This document shows, piece after piece, positions 1 through 8,445 of a DNA stretch of 64,000 nucleotides; positions within the stretch are counted from its first letter, which is position 1, and each line of letters begins with the position of its first letter. This stretch comes from Streptococcus thoraltensis DSM 12221. GTDB lineage: Bacteria > Bacillota > Bacilli > Lactobacillales > Streptococcaceae. Under the pieces are notes generated by a model, which had not been told where the DNA came from, searched no databases, and was given only the letters and a program-made list of their open reading frames with translations. Made by a program: the position numbers and the translations under genes. The stretch covers positions 60,899-124,898 of the forward strand of contig NZ_KB904587.1 of the NCBI RefSeq assembly GCF_000380145.1, in the 5' to 3' direction.

Positions 1-378
1 AGTCTAGGGCGGTCGCTGATTGGGCAGGTATCATCATCCTGTTAGGATGAAACCCATAAGCTTCTGTATCTCCTAGGCCAATCATTTTCCCATCTGTAAC
101 CAAATCTGCGATATTCTTAGAATTGGTACCCGCATAAGCAATCACAAACTCGCTGTAATCCGCCTTACCATTTTTATCAACCGGTGCTACCGCCATGGCC
201 TGCATGCCGTTATCAGTGTTGTCTTCTACTTTGAGGACTTGGAATTGACCTAAATTTTTGTTTCTCCTGTCAAAATAATACGTTTTTCTTTTATTTTGGT
301 ATACTGTCCATCATGTTTATTGTGATCAACACTGTAAACATGATCGGCTATCCATCTGTATTGCTTTTCTGTTACCAC
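1..378 (-). pseudogene. Lipase-like protein, frameshifted and cut by window edge
   Basis: A GTG start at 378 follows a good ribosome binding site (AGGAG, 6 nt upstream) and lies 1 nt after the stop of the upstream lipoprotein gene. The first frame reads VVTEKQYRWIADHVYSVDHN and stops near 262. A second frame then continues to the window edge with QFQVLKVEDNTDNGMQAMAV and VIAYAGTNSKNIADL. The AYAGTN segment resembles the strand before the nucleophile in class-3 lipase-like alpha/beta hydrolases. Any GxSxG nucleophile motif would lie beyond the left edge. The break is a single-base shift in an A-rich stretch near 262-275, so it could also be a sequencing error. Lipase assignment is inference from a short motif. 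Confidence 0.45.
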
Positions 379-379
379 A

Positions 380-772
380 CTATTCTCCTAAGTATGTAAT
401 TTCTATATCACTAATATTTACAGGTTCATCATTATCTAATGGAGTTGATTTTTCTAAATCTATAAAATCTTCTATAGGATCCAAGCCAATATCTCCGTTT
501 GAATCATCAAATTCTTTCAAGGATTCAACCTGTACAATATTAGTCTCTGCTTTCTCATCTATTCTAAAGACTAAACTGTAAGTACCTGTAGTAGGGTTTT
601 TCTCACAATTTAAAAACTTGACTTTATTTACATCATAACCACGTGCAATCCAGCGCACCACATTATCCTGTTGACGTTTTGTTAATGTTTCTTTTTCTTT
701 CATACGACACCCTCCTATTAAAAAAACGATTAATATAATAACTAGACTTACTATTAAACTATTTTTCCTCAT
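380..772 (-). CDS. Small predicted lipoprotein, function unknown
   Basis: 130 residues. The N-terminus is a lipoprotein signal: short basic start, a hydrophobic run of about 17 residues, then the lipobox LIGGC at about residues 18-22, so the mature protein should be lipid-anchored outside the membrane. The rest is acidic with no family I recognise. The start is set by AAGGGGGAATT before the ATG. It sits immediately upstream of the broken lipase-like gene in the same transcript, with a 1-nt gap, which suggests a paired function such as protection or processing, but nothing in the sequence proves it. Confidence 0.7.
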   Translation of the reverse strand: MRKNSLIVSLVIILIVFLIGGCRMKEKETLTKRQQDNVVRWIARGYDVNKVKFLNCEKNPTTGTYSLVFRIDEKAETNIVQVESLKEFDDSNGDIGLDPIEDFIDLEKSTPLDNDEPVNISDIEITYLGE

Positions 773-1026
773 AATTCCCCCTTATATTATGCTATAAAAC
801 AATAATAATTATTGTCTTATAGTATAACACAAAGATTTTTACTCATAACTGTTCCTCTAACATGATAGAGACATCTAAGATCCTTTTCAACTTGCTTGGC
901 AAAGTCTAAAACGATTTTTGTTTGTATTATAATATCTACCTACATTTTTCCTGTTTATTGAGAGAATTCTAATTAGCAATCCATTGACCAGAATCCGTTT
1001 AATTAGTTGACTTAATATTTTTTAAA

Positions 1027-1066
1027 CATTAACACATTGACATTTATGATATACTACTGATAATAA
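1027..1066 (+). promoter_or_regulatory. Promoter facing into the invertible cassette
   Basis: Two overlapping sigma-A options are visible. TTGACA at 1037-1042 pairs with GATAAT at 1059-1064 (16-bp spacer). An extended -10 (TGA followed by TATACT at 1050-1055) lies entirely outside the inverted repeat. Either would transcribe rightward into the prenyl-synthase gene at 1090. No comparable promoter is seen outside the repeat on the right side. Confidence 0.6.
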
Positions 1067-1080
1067 ATAGTTATCGGTAG
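1054..1080 (+). repeat. Left candidate recombinase crossover site
   Basis: A 10-bp arm (CTACTGATAA, 1054-1063) and a nearly complementary arm (TTATCGGTAG, 1071-1080; 9 of 10 positions pair) flank an asymmetric 7-bp spacer TAAATAG. This is the geometry of a tyrosine-recombinase core site. Positions 1058-1084 are repeated perfectly, inverted, at 3314-3340. The right arm runs into the Shine-Dalgarno sequence AGGAGA of the downstream gene, so the same RNA could also form a hairpin next to the ribosome binding site. Confidence 0.6.
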
Positions 1081-1089
1081 GAGAGAACT

Positions 1090-2052
1090 ATGAAAAATTT
1101 GCCGAAAATTGAATTAAATAATGATGAAAAACTCTTTTTATTTGAAATTGATTCTAGAATAAAAGCATTATTACTAGAGTTGCCTGAATCATATCATAAC
1201 AGCTTACAAATTGTAAGAGGAAGTCGTTTTCGCCCCCTATTAACATATTATGGGTATACATTATATTCTGATGAGTTAAATGAAACTATTTATCAATCAG
1301 CCACAGCAATCGAATTAATTCATAAGGCTTCTATTATTATTGACGATATTATTGATCAAGATATAAAAAGGCATGGTATGCCAACTGTTCATCAACAATA
1401 TTCTCTAAATGAAGCTTTGATAATATCAGTATTTTTACTAGGAAAGTGTATAGAAATGCTGTCAGATATTGATGATTCTACTGTTAGATTATTTAGTCAG
1501 ATGATTATTAAGATGTGCCAAGGAACATTGAGTGAATTAAATATTAACGATGAGACAGCTATTGCAGATATTAGAAAAATTTTGGACAACCAAACTTCTC
1601 AAGTAATACAGAATAGTTTATTGATTGGTATGAAATCCTATAATGAATCTATCAATAATCAATATTTGGAAATAGTAGGTTATAAATTAGGGTATTTGTT
1701 TCAATTGTTGAATGATTGTGAAGTATATTTTAATCCTGAATTTTCCATAAAATATAAAGGAAATATGAATTTTGATATTAACAAGCAGCGAAAAAATTTA
1801 TGTTATTCATATTTAGAACAGTCTCTTAACTATAAAGAAAAATCCGAACTTGATCGCGGAAAGTACTCTATTCTGGATAATTTGTTGAATAAATATAACA
1901 TATTGGATTTAATAAAAAAAGAAATTTACTGTATTGAATTAGATATACAGAATAATTTAAATATTTTAGGAGAAACTATGAATGTGCAACGCTTATCATT
2001 CTTTATTGACTATGCTATAAACTTAGCTAAAACTAGGGCGAGTATCAAATAA
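1090..2052 (+). CDS. ComQ/polyprenyl synthetase-like protein
   Basis: 320 residues, all-helical isoprenyl diphosphate synthase fold. The RGSRFRPLL segment near residue 43 matches the substrate-binding GxxxRP region. The first aspartate-rich motif IDDIIDQD with following RHG (about residues 84-95) is intact and should bind Mg-diphosphate. The second motif is degenerate: QLLNDCEVY near residue 209 replaces the usual DDxxD, as in ComQ-type enzymes that prenylate a signalling peptide rather than build long chains. No ComX-like precursor, histidine kinase or regulator lies beside it, so the substrate is unknown. It is AT-rich and convergent with the membrane protein gene at 2319. Its leader shares 27 identical bases with that gene. 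Confidence 0.7.
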   Translation: MKNLPKIELNNDEKLFLFEIDSRIKALLLELPESYHNSLQIVRGSRFRPLLTYYGYTLYSDELNETIYQSATAIELIHKASIIIDDIIDQDIKRHGMPTVHQQYSLNEALIISVFLLGKCIEMLSDIDDSTVRLFSQMIIKMCQGTLSELNINDETAIADIRKILDNQTSQVIQNSLLIGMKSYNESINNQYLEIVGYKLGYLFQLLNDCEVYFNPEFSIKYKGNMNFDINKQRKNLCYSYLEQSLNYKEKSELDRGKYSILDNLLNKYNILDLIKKEIYCIELDIQNNLNILGETMNVQRLSFFIDYAINLAKTRASIK

Positions 2053-2309
2053 AAAGAGGCTGGGCAAAAAGTCTTAAAAATAGAAAACATCTTAGAATCG
2101 CGATGTCAGAAGCGTTGATTCTAAGATGTTTTTGATTGATAAAATAAAATTTTTATAGGAGGGGGAATTTTTTAGTTTTTATACGAAAACTAAAAAGAAT
2201 GCAAAAACTCCCTCACTAAGATTATACACCTCATGAGGGCTTTATGTTCGTTTTCATTATTCTGTGGGTGAGGGCGGAGCCATCATGGATGTCTTGCCCA
2301 GTCTCTTTT
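2052..2309. repeat. Dispersed inverted-repeat element, copy 1
   Basis: The ends are inverted: AAAAGAGGCTGGGCAAAAAG on the left, and its near complement (GTCTTGCCCAGTCTCTTTT) on the right. Inside are a long hairpin (AACATCTTAGAATC paired with GATTCTAAGATGTT, 2083-2132) and a second stem with A/T loops and GAGGG/CCCTC pairing (2159-2215). A related element with the same AGGCTGGGACAAAA-type ends lies at 60049-60218. Such GCTGGGACA-ended intergenic repeats are common in streptococci. Here it fills the gap between two convergent genes and probably serves as a bidirectional terminator. Confidence 0.6.
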
Positions 2310-2318
2310 GTTCAGTTA

Positions 2319-3308
2319 TTATTGTGATAGAAAAGGGATTATTACGTTATACAGGTTGATTATCACTGGAATATAACCAAGAGGATTTACGTGTTGCCCG
2401 TTGAATAATTCAGGGAAATTAGGTGTGTCTCTATATAAATTAAAGAGATCGATAAAGTCTTTATTTAATTGTGATTGTTGATTCGGGCTATTGTCATATT
2501 CTAAAAGTCTATTTCTCTTTATTTTTTTTATAATAATCTTGATATAAGTTTTCCATAGATAATCAAATAATATATAACCCAAACCAATTAATATAACGAT
2601 AATTCCCCATGTTATTATGAATACAATATCATTAGACGTATTTATATTTAGTTTATTATTTGAAAATGATATAGCAGATAAAGGAGTTGTTAAATAAAAT
2701 AATAAAGTATAAGCAATCCCAAGGACACCAAAGTAATTACCAAAAGTGCTCATTGTGTCTGTGAATTTAACAATCCAAGTAGCCTCAGATGGATTATGAA
2801 GAGAAATTGGAGTAAATGTAGTAAATTCTAGATTTGCAATTTTTCTTAAAGTAAGAATGTAAAATATGTACTTTAAGTATAGTTGTATTGCAATAAAAAC
2901 TGTAAAGATTAAAGTAATACTACCGTATACTGTAATAACTTTGTTCCACATTAATACTTTTAGCAAAATCAATGAAATGATATAGATAATTCCAATTGCT
3001 ATAGAAATAATGATACTGTACCATTTTTGTAGATAAGTTCCAAATCTGTTACATATCGAAAATAGCGAATATCCATCAATAGTAATGCCTGAAATAGACA
3101 ATGAAAGTAGATCCTCTTTCCTCGTTAGGGAATGATACGTTACAATTTGTGCAAATAGCAAAAGATTTACACCGATTACGTATACATAGTTATTCTTCAG
3201 CGAAGAGTCAAAAATTGATAGAATTATTCCAAAAAAAATCCAGCATGTAAAAATAACACCCCATAGACATTTTTTTGAAAGAATTTTATCAACAATCCAT
3301 ATATTCAT
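2319..3308 (-). CDS. Multi-pass membrane protein, function unknown
   Basis: 329 residues with about six hydrophobic segments (near residues 12-35, 40-58, 95-118, 128-150, 190-215 and 228-252) and a soluble, asparagine-rich C-terminal 80 residues. I recognise no family. The start is fixed by GGTAGGAGA before ATG at 3308, the same leader sequence that precedes the prenyl-synthase gene. It converges on that gene from inside the inverted repeats, so inversion of the segment would place this gene behind the left promoter. A role with a prenylated product (export, sensing or processing) is only a guess from location. Confidence 0.6.
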   Translation of the reverse strand: MNIWIVDKILSKKCLWGVIFTCWIFFGIILSIFDSSLKNNYVYVIGVNLLLFAQIVTYHSLTRKEDLLSLSISGITIDGYSLFSICNRFGTYLQKWYSIIISIAIGIIYIISLILLKVLMWNKVITVYGSITLIFTVFIAIQLYLKYIFYILTLRKIANLEFTTFTPISLHNPSEATWIVKFTDTMSTFGNYFGVLGIAYTLLFYLTTPLSAISFSNNKLNINTSNDIVFIITWGIIVILIGLGYILFDYLWKTYIKIIIKKIKRNRLLEYDNSPNQQSQLNKDFIDLFNLYRDTPNFPELFNGQHVNPLGYIPVIINLYNVIIPFLSQ

Positions 3309-3317
3309 AGCATTCTC

Positions 3318-3344
3318 CTACCGATAACTATTTATTATCACTAT
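3318..3344 (-). repeat. Right candidate recombinase crossover site
   Basis: Inverted copy of the site at 1054-1080. On the plus strand it reads CTACCGATAA (3318-3327), spacer CTATTTA, then TTATCACTAT (3335-3344). The spacer is opposite in orientation to the left site, which for a tyrosine recombinase predicts inversion rather than excision. The sequence outside (3345-3362) lacks a well-spaced -35/-10 pair reading leftward: TTGACG is present but only 5 bp from TATAGT and 11 bp from GATAAT. Confidence 0.55.
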
Positions 3345-3370
3345 ACAAAGCGTCAAAATCAGTCTATAAT
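3342..3370 (+). promoter_or_regulatory. Candidate promoter of the recombinase gene
   Basis: TATACA (3342-3347), 17 bp, TATAAT (3365-3370), reading toward the recombinase at 3399. It starts at the outer edge of the right inverted repeat, so recombinase expression should not depend on the orientation of the cassette. Confidence 0.5.
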
Positions 3371-3398
3371 AGCGTCATTATCGTTAAAGGAGACTATT

Positions 3399-4286
3399 AT
3401 GGAATATACTATTATTTCTAACTACTTGGATTATTGTAAAGCTCATAAACGCTTGAGTACACACACCCTGCGGGCTTATAAAAACGATTTAATGCAATTT
3501 TACAATTCCAATTACGAATGTGTGATAAGTTATATTGAAGGTTTGACACATTCAAACTTAAAGACTAGTACTTTACGGCGAAAAATCGCAAGTTTAAAAG
3601 TGTTCTATGGCTATCTTCAATTGAAAAATGTTATTACCGACAATCCCTTTAATCAATTACGGTTTCAATTTCGAGCAGAAAAAACATTGCCGAAGACAAT
3701 CCCTCACGATAGTTTAAAAATCCTATATGCCTATCTACAAAAGAAGATTATCTCAGCCAAAACTATTTATCAAAAACAGAAAGCTGAAAGAAATTTGTTA
3801 ATTGTCTCCTTATTACTTTCTACTGGCATTCGGATTTCTGAACTGTGTCATATTCAAATCAAAGATATTAATCTAACGGAACAAACACTCCAAATTCTAG
3901 GAAAAGGTAAAAAAGAGCGTATGATTTTTATTGGGGATGAACGAACTTTTCAGTTATTAAAAGCTTATATCACTTGTTATTGCACTCATACAGACGATTA
4001 TTTATTTCCCGGAAAATCCCTAAAAAAACCACTAACAGAACAAAGTGTTCGTTTGCTTCTAAAAACAGCCAAAATACAAACCAGACTCACTACAACTATT
4101 ACACCTCATATGTTTCGCCACAGCTTTGCTACGATGTTATTAGATAATGATGTCGATATTCGGTACATCCAGCAGATACTTGGACACAGTTCTATTTCGA
4201 TTACTCAAATATATACACACGTATCACAATCAAGACAAAAAGAGATACTAAGTTCCTATAATCCAATTTCATCTATCTACACTTAA
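3399..4286 (+). CDS. Tyrosine recombinase (phage integrase family)
   Basis: 295 residues. An N-terminal SAM-like core-binding domain (about 1-85, with LSTHTLRAYKNDLMQF) precedes a catalytic domain holding the whole tyrosine-recombinase set: Arg in TGIRISEL, Lys in LGKGKKER, HMFRHSFA (HxxR), LGHSSI (His) and the Tyr nucleophile in QIYTHV near residue 272. Length and layout fit XerC/D-like or invertase-type enzymes, not the larger ICE integrases with an arm-binding domain. It starts 58 bp after the right inverted repeat and reads away from it. It could invert the 1058-3340 segment, or could be an old element integrase; position favours the first. Confidence 0.85.
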   Translation: MEYTIISNYLDYCKAHKRLSTHTLRAYKNDLMQFYNSNYECVISYIEGLTHSNLKTSTLRRKIASLKVFYGYLQLKNVITDNPFNQLRFQFRAEKTLPKTIPHDSLKILYAYLQKKIISAKTIYQKQKAERNLLIVSLLLSTGIRISELCHIQIKDINLTEQTLQILGKGKKERMIFIGDERTFQLLKAYITCYCTHTDDYLFPGKSLKKPLTEQSVRLLLKTAKIQTRLTTTITPHMFRHSFATMLLDNDVDIRYIQQILGHSSISITQIYTHVSQSRQKEILSSYNPISSIYT

Positions 4287-4300
4287 TCAAAAACATACAA

Positions 4301-4329
4301 AAACAAAGACTACCTAGAATCAGGTAGCC
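4301..4329. terminator. Bidirectional terminator between recombinase and 99-aa gene
   Basis: GACTACCT (4308-4315) pairs with AGGTAGCC across AGAATC. On the minus strand the stem is followed by TTTGTTTTTG and on the plus strand by a weaker CTATTTG. It separates the convergent recombinase gene and the gene at 4330. Confidence 0.65.
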
Positions 4330-4629
4330 CTATTTGTATTCCGTAATTCTACTTTTCACGAGGTTGGTCATAAGTCCAAGCACTAGCAGAATATTAAAAA
4401 TAATAAAGGATCCTGTAAAACTCCAAACACCATTAGTTGCTAAATCTACTGAATAGAGGTATCTCTCAGTAAAGAAGAGATAGATTCCATAGATTTCAAT
4501 AAAGATTAATCCACTGATGATCCCGATAAGAAATAAAGTACCTGAACCTTTCACAATCTGATAAAGGACAAGCAACATCAATCCTATTACGACGATAATT
4601 AAAAGGCTTTGTAGAATTTGCTCCAACAT
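4330..4629 (-). CDS. Small integral membrane protein
   Basis: 99 residues, three predicted membrane helices (about 6-24, 30-50 and 70-90) with a short basic tail. AGAGGTGT lies 6 nt before the ATG. It is 13 bp downstream of the broken adhesin gene and probably in its transcript. No family recognised. Confidence 0.6.
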   Translation of the reverse strand: MLEQILQSLLIIVVIGLMLLVLYQIVKGSGTLFLIGIISGLIFIEIYGIYLFFTERYLYSVDLATNGVWSFTGSFIIFNILLVLGLMTNLVKSRITEYK

Positions 4630-4642
4630 CTTACACCTCTTT

Positions 4643-6549
4643 CTAGGCTAATTGCTTGCGATAATAGTCAGCCTGTTCCTGGTTAAGTTCATCAAGTTGG
4701 GTAACCAAATCAAGGTATTTCGCCTTCAACACCTCATCTAGATCTGGAAAGTCATTCTCACGAGTTGTGATGATGAGTTCCAGCTGTCCAGTACTTTCAC
4801 GCTTTGAAAAACTGTAATCAAAGGTCTCATCTTCATACTGTTCCTTTAAAGTTTGGTAGTTTGCCCTATCTACGGTTGAATCATTAATCGGCACAAATTT
4901 CCCAGATGAATCTTTAACATATTCTAGACCAATGTTATTATGATTGAGGGAAGAATGCGTGAAGACACCTGGCTTTTCTTTGGAGAAGGTAACTTGTGAG
5001 CCGTCTTCCAAGAAATACTTAGAAACTACACGAAACTCCATCTTGTCTGTTCGCCAGTCACCGTTTCCGTCATTTCGATAGGCAATAAAGCCTTCGGTAG
5101 GGGCATTTGGTACAACTAATTTCACGGCATCAGTTCCAGCTGGTGATACAAGGTTGGTAATATCGTAAGTCACACGACTAATCTTTTTTCCATTAAATTG
5201 TGCATGTTGAAGATTTTGATAGTTAAAACTAAGGGTCTCACCTGTATTGAAGCTATCATAGACGAAATATCCTGTTGAATCCAATATTCTTGAGTAGCCA
5301 CCCAGCAAAGCATCGCCAGTTGAAATGATCTGATCAGGATTTCGGGTATTGGCTCCATGTTGTGCTTGTGGCTCACCGTTATTGAGATTGAGGGCTTGAG
5401 CAAGGGCTTCAGAAATATAACCTTCTTCACCTTTTGAAATCTCGGCCAAATCACGTTGATAGCGTTCCATTTCTTTGGCATTATAGGCATCAATCGCTTC
5501 ATTTTCTTTTCTGGCAGCTTCTTCTTTTTCTTGATTGCGTTTTGTAATGGCTTCAATCTCAGCTGTACGATTTGAAACTAATTGTTGTTTCTCTTGATTA
5601 GCCTGATCCACCGCAGCTTGGCCTGTACGGTTTTCAGCATCTACAGCTGCTTGACTTGCCTGATTACGCCTTTCAATGGCTTCATTATCTGCCTTTGTCT
5701 TAGCAAGTCCAGCTTCATTTTCTTTTGAATGGCCTGATTTTTCGCAACAATATCATCTGCCTTGGTTTTCTTTTTTAGATAATCCGCTACAGCTTGTTCG
5801 TTAGTTGATTGAATGGTTTCAACAGCCTTGCCATAGTTTGTATAGTCTAGTACAGATGTCCCATTTCCTGATGAAACTACTTGTTCTTTTACTGTCACAT
5901 CAGCATCTGCATACTGGGATTTTAGGTCATTGACTTTAATATCAACCCAAGCATTTGTCTCTTTACCAATTAGATTGGCCCCTTCGTAGTCCTGTGTCAG
6001 CTCCTTATTTTCTTGTTCAATGCGGGCTTTATTCGATTTGTATGTCGTTTTATCAGCTTTGTAGGTTTCAGTAACTTCATTAATAGCCTCAACTTGGTTT
6101 TGGGCATCTGCTTCAGCTTTTGAAATTTGTTGGGTGGTCTCTGACGCTGAAGTTGTATTCCCCAATTCCATTAGACTATCTTCAACTGTAGAAACACCTT
6201 CAGCCTTGGCCTCTTCAACTGCTTGTGTTACCGTATCATGTGGTACGGTGACAGCAATCGCTCCATTGGATTGACCAGTTAACGCTAAACTTTCAGTTTG
6301 TTCAGATACAGGGTTTGGCTGTGCTTCTGGTAAGTTCGTGGCTGGATTCTCCGTTCGTTGAATGGTAGTGTCAACTGATGGTGTAACTTCATCAGCATGT
6401 GCAACCGTGCCTCCCCAAGCAACAACGGCAGTCACCATAGTTCCAAGGGCAACCGAACATAGCGTTCGATATTTTTTACTCTTGCGAAAGACGTGTTTCT
6501 CGCTTTTTTCCTGATTGACAAGAAAGTGATGATTACATGTTTTGGTCAT
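4643..6549 (-). pseudogene. Antigen I/II-like surface adhesin, frameshifted, no wall anchor
   Basis: The reading frame starts at 6549 with a long YSIRK-like signal peptide (hydrophobic core LCSVALGTMVTAVVAWGG, processing near AHADE). It continues through an alanine/glutamate-rich coiled region like the A-repeats of antigen I/II (SspB/Spa family). A one-base loss near 5720, in an A-rich stretch, shifts it; the other frame carries on with further A-repeats and then a GbpC/Spa-type ligand domain (GEPQAQHGANTRNP, GYSRILDSTGYFVYDSFNTG). The combined protein would be about 630 residues. The frame ends at YRKQLA with no proline repeats and no LPXTG, so the C-terminal half is also missing. Antigen I/II genes are typical cargo of streptococcal ICEs. 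Probably non-functional unless the frameshift is a sequencing error. Confidence 0.75.
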
Positions 6550-7044
6550 AAATAGTCCTTCTTTTCTTTTTTCTGTAGCAACAAACTGTCACTCTTTATT
6601 AGATACGAGGGCGTTAAGCGAGCACGACAAAAATAGGAGTTTTGACGAAGAACTTTCCGTTCTAGGAGAAACTCTCTTTTTTGTACAGCTCGTAGCCCAA
6701 GTTCAATACCATTATAAAAAAGATGACTTGATTTTGTTATCACATTAAGTTCAGTGAAAAGAAAAAAGCTATCGGAAGCACAACCAGTAACCTCTGAAGA
6801 ATACTTAAAAATAAAAAAAGAGGAGGACTGACGCATCAGACCCTCCCAGACGTGACAAGCACGCCCCAATTCGATACAAATATGATACCACTAATTTCGT
6901 TTTCCGTAAATAAACTTACTTATTTATTGAATTGACAACTTCTATCGTTATACTCTATTGCAAAACTAAAATGAAGCCATGATGTGAACACAAATCTACA
7001 AAATTAGTATTTCTAGACTTTCGGAATATACTTTTTTAACAACT
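6550..7044. other. Intergenic region, 495 bp
   Basis: This lies between the defence operon, which ends at 7045, and the adhesin start at 6549, so it must carry the adhesin promoter. I see only weak candidates (TTGTCA and TTTATT at 18-bp spacing around 6905-6940 on the minus strand). The open frames here have no ribosome binding site or coding character. No clear terminator for the HEPN gene is visible. Confidence 0.4.
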
Positions 7045-8439
7045 CTATATGATTAAATTATGACGAAATACTTCATTTATGATTTTTTTAGTTTCTACTT
7101 CACCTATTCCAAAATATTGGAGTTGCATAGCTAGGACAATTTGTTCAAGGAACACCACATCTAGCAAAGACTCATTTATAAATTCCTTATCTAAATTTCC
7201 ATGAGCAAAATTATTTCTTTGTTTGCCTATTCGCTCTGCATTTTCAGAGTGATTATAAGAAATACTGTTTAATTTATACATGTAATGACCGAATTTATCC
7301 AGTATAGTCACACCGTATTCTTCAAAAATTTGACTAATTTTTTGAGAAAGAGATAGATAAGAAACAACTGATTTTTTCAAATCTTTATATATCTGTTTCA
7401 GTTTACCTGTTGAGTTTTCAATCAAACGCTCTAATTCTTTACTAGCTTCTTCTTCCAGTATTTTTCGTTGATCACTTTTCCACTTATCTCCTGAAAATAG
7501 TCTACTAAACTCCCATTCAAATGCAGCGGTTCTTAATACAAAACTAGCAGCATCAATTATCCGACTATCCCTAAAACTCTTACCTAGATGTCTGAGATAT
7601 AGATTATTTTCAGCTATGTCATCTAATATCTTTCCCTCATAACCAGCAATATATTTTTGTTGAATATATCTTCCGTCTTTCAATGGCTTCATCTCAATCT
7701 CAATACTTTCTTCAATCACATTGAATTCCCCAACCTTTCCTTGAGTATTTGATAATCGAATATCTGTAAAACTAACATTTCTTCGATTACAAAGAAATTG
7801 GATAAATTCCTTTGCGATACGATATAACTCTCGTACAAAAGTATAATCTTGAGTTTCTTCAAAATGAAAAATCATTGACGATGATAACGCTAGAGGTGGC
7901 TTTTCGATAGATAAACTTGTTGTTCTAGTGACGCCGAAATAAACTTGAACTTCTTTTCCAAAAACGTTAAATTTCTGTTCTTCTGTCGTTGTTGAATCAA
8001 AATCATAGGTACTAATATTGATTTTTCCATCGTGTTCTTCAGGTTTATACGAAATTTCAAAGGTACGATTAATTGGATGAATATAGTTTAACTCTAGCCC
8101 GCTAAATGATATTCGACTAATCCTAGGTCTGTCAGAATAACTAAAAAAATAGGCCAAAATCGGCACTGTAATGATACCGTTATTTTCCTGAAGTTGCGTG
8201 TGTTTATTTGTTAGAAATGTAATAGCTCGATTTGTTTCATTTGCCCGTCCATAAAGAAAGTCTTCTTCTACGAATTTAGGATTCTCTGGCCAAGCAAAGA
8301 TTGCTGTTCCTATTTTTGCATGGAACCAAGCATACCTAATCTCATCCTTTTCCTCTTCTTTGGGAATCAAGGATAAACTTTCTTCATCGAACGTAAAGAA
8401 AAATTCATACCCCATCATCTGTAAAGTTCCTGTCAGCAT
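7045..8439 (-). CDS. HEPN-domain protein, ApeA-like, third gene of abiE operon
   Basis: 464 residues. The N-terminal half (to about 240) is beta-rich and resembles the N-terminal domain of ApeA-type anti-phage proteins (for example ISRISFSGLELNY). The C-terminal half is helical and carries GKQRNNFAHGNL near residue 417, an R-x4-H motif typical of HEPN ribonucleases. HEPN proteins of this kind cleave RNA during phage infection or act as toxins. The ATG at 8439 is 6 bp after the AbiEii stop, so translation is likely coupled. AbiE loci are normally two genes; a HEPN gene as a fixed third member is unusual. The ApeA link is from overall pattern, not a scored match. Confidence 0.65.
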   Translation of the reverse strand: MLTGTLQMMGYEFFFTFDEESLSLIPKEEEKDEIRYAWFHAKIGTAIFAWPENPKFVEEDFLYGRANETNRAITFLTNKHTQLQENNGIITVPILAYFFSYSDRPRISRISFSGLELNYIHPINRTFEISYKPEEHDGKINISTYDFDSTTTEEQKFNVFGKEVQVYFGVTRTTSLSIEKPPLALSSSMIFHFEETQDYTFVRELYRIAKEFIQFLCNRRNVSFTDIRLSNTQGKVGEFNVIEESIEIEMKPLKDGRYIQQKYIAGYEGKILDDIAENNLYLRHLGKSFRDSRIIDAASFVLRTAAFEWEFSRLFSGDKWKSDQRKILEEEASKELERLIENSTGKLKQIYKDLKKSVVSYLSLSQKISQIFEEYGVTILDKFGHYMYKLNSISYNHSENAERIGKQRNNFAHGNLDKEFINESLLDVVFLEQIVLAMQLQYFGIGEVETKKIINEVFRHNLII

Positions 8440-8445
8440 ACAATA

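Noticed and set aside
6546..6869. 107-residue minus-strand frame upstream of the adhesin
   Set aside because: No ribosome binding site, odd composition (Phe/Ser/Leu runs), and it overlaps the adhesin leader; treated as chance open frame.
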